DNA from: CAZQEZ01 sp964592475
GTDB taxonomy: Bacteria; Bacteroidota; Bacteroidia; Cytophagales; Cyclobacteriaceae
Direction of reading: 5' to 3'
Assembly (NCBI GenBank): GCA_964592475.1
Contig: CAZQEZ010000224.1
Location: 1-5,812 of the forward strand
DNA: 5,812 nt
Part shown: positions 5,667 to 5,812 of the stretch, one piece after another
How the letters are laid out: the number at the start of each line of letters is the position of its first letter
How positions within the stretch are numbered: the stretch's first letter is position 1
Notes under the pieces: generated by a model
The model's database searches: none
What the model saw: the letters and a program-made list of their open reading frames with translations, nothing else
Told to the model about the DNA's origin: nothing
Program-made: the position numbers and the translations under genes

Positions 5667-5812
5667 ATAAAATATCTCCTGCTTACTGCTATTTTATTGT
5701 CATGTCTTTTTGATGTATTTGCTCAAGCCGGCAAAAAAACTAAAACCGATTATTGTAATGAATATATAAATAGAAGTAATTATGGTAAAGACTTTCAAGA
5801 TGAACGTCTTAA
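5667..5812 (+). CDS. Start of a secreted protein lacking an ATG, cut by window edge
   Basis: Directly after the lgt stop (5664-5666), in the same frame, an open frame of 48 codons runs to the window end. It reads as a signal peptide: K2-Y-L-L-L-T-A-I-L-L-S-C-L-F-D-V-F-A-Q19, with probable cleavage after A18, then a Lys-rich polar mature start with C29. The other two forward frames close quickly. No ATG exists in this frame; the codon where Met is expected is ATA (5667-5669). Possible explanations are a rare ATA start, use of CTG (5679) or TTG (5697) with a shorter signal, translation continuing past the lgt stop, a start-loss mutation, or a G-to-A sequence error. It could also be a lipoprotein at C12, but that cysteine sits inside the hydrophobic core, which argues against it. 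Family not recognised. Confidence 0.55.
   Translation, partial: MKYLLLTAILLSCLFDVFAQAGKKTKTDYCNEYINRSNYGKDFQDERL

Noticed and set aside
1..5812. CRISPR array, tRNA, rRNA or riboswitch
   Set aside because: No regularly spaced repeats, cloverleaf-type sequence, rRNA signature or known riboswitch core was seen on either strand.

Overview
The window looks like a chromosomal fragment from a member of the Bacteroidota. It is AT-rich, and Shine-Dalgarno sequences are absent: starts are preceded by A/T-rich leaders. Two upstream regions carry the Bacteroidota-type promoter, TTTG, a 19-nt spacer, then TAnnTTTG or a near match. There are two lipoproteins with acidic residues soon after the lipobox cysteine, and a carbohydrate-type S1 sulfatase carried as a lipoprotein, which is common in polysaccharide-degrading Bacteroidota. 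No finer placement is possible from the sequence alone.

Layout. Bases 1-833 (minus) hold the N-terminal 277 codons of an unrecognised lipoprotein that runs off the left edge. Its upstream region (834-940) has a near-consensus promoter whose spacer contains a run of eight G, followed by two palindromes in the predicted leader. Bases 941-1039 are very AT-rich with no convincing feature. Bases 1040-1273 (plus) hold the last ~70 residues of a KtrB/TrkH-type K+ channel subunit whose first ~85% is missing. Two bases later an apparently intact KtrA/TrkA regulatory subunit begins (1276-1968). A hairpin at 2029-2063 separates ktrA from the convergent sulfatase gene (2084-3718, minus). The sulfatase has the clearest promoter in the window (3752-3782, minus), overlapped by direct and inverted repeats.

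From 3938 to the right edge the plus strand carries a compact four-gene run: a DUF4870 membrane protein (3938-4282), a secreted YceI-like protein (4293-4835), an Lgt-family membrane protein (4839-5666), and the start of a secreted protein that follows the lgt stop with no ATG available (5667-end). Gaps are 10, 3 and 0 nt, so this is probably one cell-envelope operon.

Functional picture. The window combines envelope functions (lipoprotein lipidation, secreted and membrane proteins), a sulfated-glycan enzyme, and the remains of a K+ uptake operon. No CRISPR array, tRNA, rRNA, transposase or clear new multi-gene system is visible. The points most worth checking are the poly-G tract inside a promoter spacer, the decapitated ktrB beside an intact ktrA, the altered catalytic-loop residues of the Lgt homologue, and the missing start codon after lgt.
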